IMG/VR virus record: IMGVR_UViG_3300028920_000022
Span: 394,730 to 458,729 of that record
Length of the DNA: 64,000 nucleotides
Strand: one strand, 5' to 3'
Source of the DNA: a virus
Shown: positions 63,335-64,000 of the stretch, one piece after another
How the letters are laid out: every line of letters starts with the position of its first letter
Position numbering within the stretch: position 1 is the first letter of the stretch
Position numbers and translations under genes: made by a program
Notes under the pieces: model-generated
Seen by the model: only the letters and a program-made list of their open reading frames with translations
Database searches by the model: none
What the model was told of the DNA's origin: nothing

Positions 63335-64000
63335 TTTGTTGTTCCAGGAAAAGAGACATACCATCTAACATTTTTTTATTCGAATCAGAAGACTGTTCCC
63401 ATAACCAGCCATGGTCTATTTTCTCAATAAAGTATTTATCTATTTTGGAGTTGTTGGATAAGATACTTTTTACATAATCGGGATCTAATGTATACAAAAA
63501 CTCATTTGCCGCTAATACCGAAGGATATTCTCGCCAAACTTCTGTTGGTACTCTTTCTAATATTACTTTTGCGGTTTCTGGCGAATCTGTTTCAGAAGTA
63601 ATGTTTTCTAGAATACTTCTTACAGATTCTGATCCATATTTTCCGTAGTGTTCTTGATATACGGGGTTCTCAATAATTTTCTTTAGATATTCTGTTCTTG
63701 GAGTTCCGTCTAAATCTCTTTGCCGTAACCAAAACACAACAGCATCCTTGTAAGCGCCCAGACCATATTTACCACCATGCATTATTTCGTTCATGTAATC
63801 GTCATTTGTTTGTAGATAGGCGTTGGCGAATTCGTGTTTTAATGGATATATTTGTCTCTTTAATTCTTCTAATAGAGGAACGATATCACTGAACGCAGTA
63901 TGATTTAATCTTTCAATATCATGTGTGGCATTCTGCAAATCCGACACCCAACTATTTAAATCATGTTTTCCCCACCAGACGGAATTTCCCGCATGTGCTG
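63324..64000 (-). CDS. Hypothetical protein, 5' end outside window
   Basis: The frame stays open past a GTG at 63947 to the window edge (AHAGNSVWWGKHDLNSW precedes it), so the gene probably starts beyond 64000. Visible part: HEFANAYLQTNDD, helical repeats resembling the HEAT-like units of the giant (ILERVPTEVWREYPSVLAAN) and an Asn/Asp-rich end. It overlaps the macrodomain gene start. Confidence 0.6.
   Translation of the reverse strand, partial: AHAGNSVWWGKHDLNSWVSDLQNATHDIERLNHTAFSDIVPLLEELKRQIYPLKHEFANAYLQTNDDYMNEIMHGGKYGLGAYKDAVVFWLRQRDLDGTPRTEYLKKIIENPVYQEHYGKYGSESVRSILENITSETDSPETAKVILERVPTEVWREYPSVLAANEFLYTLDPDYVKSILSNNSKIDKYFIEKIDHGWLWEQSSDSNKKMLDGMSLFLEQQNAG

Noticed and set aside
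1-64000. CRISPR array
   Set aside because: No set of regularly spaced direct repeats with unique spacers was seen; repeats present are coding (Gly-rich, DKP, Cys-rich) or RNA stems.

Overview
The window looks like an accessory region of a very large, AT-rich double-stranded DNA tailed phage or a closely related giant mobile element. I see no terminase, capsid, portal, tail or DNA polymerase gene. What I do see is typical of jumbo phages: about 110 mostly small, tightly coupled genes (ATGA, GTGA, TTGA and TAATG overlaps), scattered tRNA genes, four cell-wall enzymes, a homing-type HNH gene, a solitary TnpB element and many borrowed metabolic enzymes. Two exported proteins, a Gly-rich choice-of-anchor-A lipoprotein and a formylglycine-enzyme-like protein, have a style common in Myxococcota and relatives, so a deltaproteobacterial-type host is possible; this is inference only. 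LAYOUT. 1-17943 is a plus-strand block: two small membrane/coiled-coil proteins, an RNA cluster (three repeated structured RNAs, tRNA-Met, two degenerate tRNA-like elements), then a WGR-PARP, zinc-ribbon proteins, nicotinate phosphoribosyltransferase, ADP-ribosylglycohydrolase, an SF2 helicase, a thioredoxin-like lipoprotein, translation factor IF-1, deoxyribose-phosphate aldolase, and a short release factor whose reading frame is interrupted by an RF2-type +1 frameshift site. 17940-32847 is minus: amidase, glucosaminidase, HD hydrolase, AAA+ ATPase, transglycosylase, HNH nuclease, FGE-like protein, TrpF-like barrel, MazG-like protein, tRNA-Arg and a cluster of four MKIR-FVSNSSSSS proteins. 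A TnpB element (32.87-34.08 kb, plus) interrupts. 34078-64000 is again mostly minus: radical SAM enzyme coupled to a 1724-residue HEAT/Cys-rich/ART-like giant, tRNA-Gly, separate coaC and coaB genes, a 695-residue zinc protein, SLOG protein, SGNH-transglycosylase fusion, a UUA-anticodon (ochre suppressor) tRNA overlapping a PTH2-type peptidyl-tRNA hydrolase gene that itself carries an in-frame UAA at codon 3, HPRT, a kinase-methyltransferase fusion and a macrodomain protein. HOW THE GENES MAY WORK TOGETHER. Three themes stand out. (1) NAD+/ADP-ribose: PARP, nicotinate phosphoribosyltransferase, ADP-ribosylglycohydrolase, TARG1-like macrodomain, SLOG protein and ART-like domains could make, attach, remove and sense ADP-ribose. 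(2) Translation and stop-codon management: IF-1, the frameshift-controlled release factor, peptidyl-tRNA hydrolase and ochre suppressor tRNA form a plausible regulatory set. (3) Shared terminal tags: at least twelve short minus-strand ORFs end in a basic-plus-ICA tail (for example KRVLICA) with freely varying synonymous codons, about eleven proteins end in an IKDIIE-like tail, and five begin with MKIR[TL][GS]FVSNSSSSS. The ICA-tailed micro-ORFs, partly chained so that the ICA codons of one overlap the start of the next, are the best candidate here for an undescribed system.
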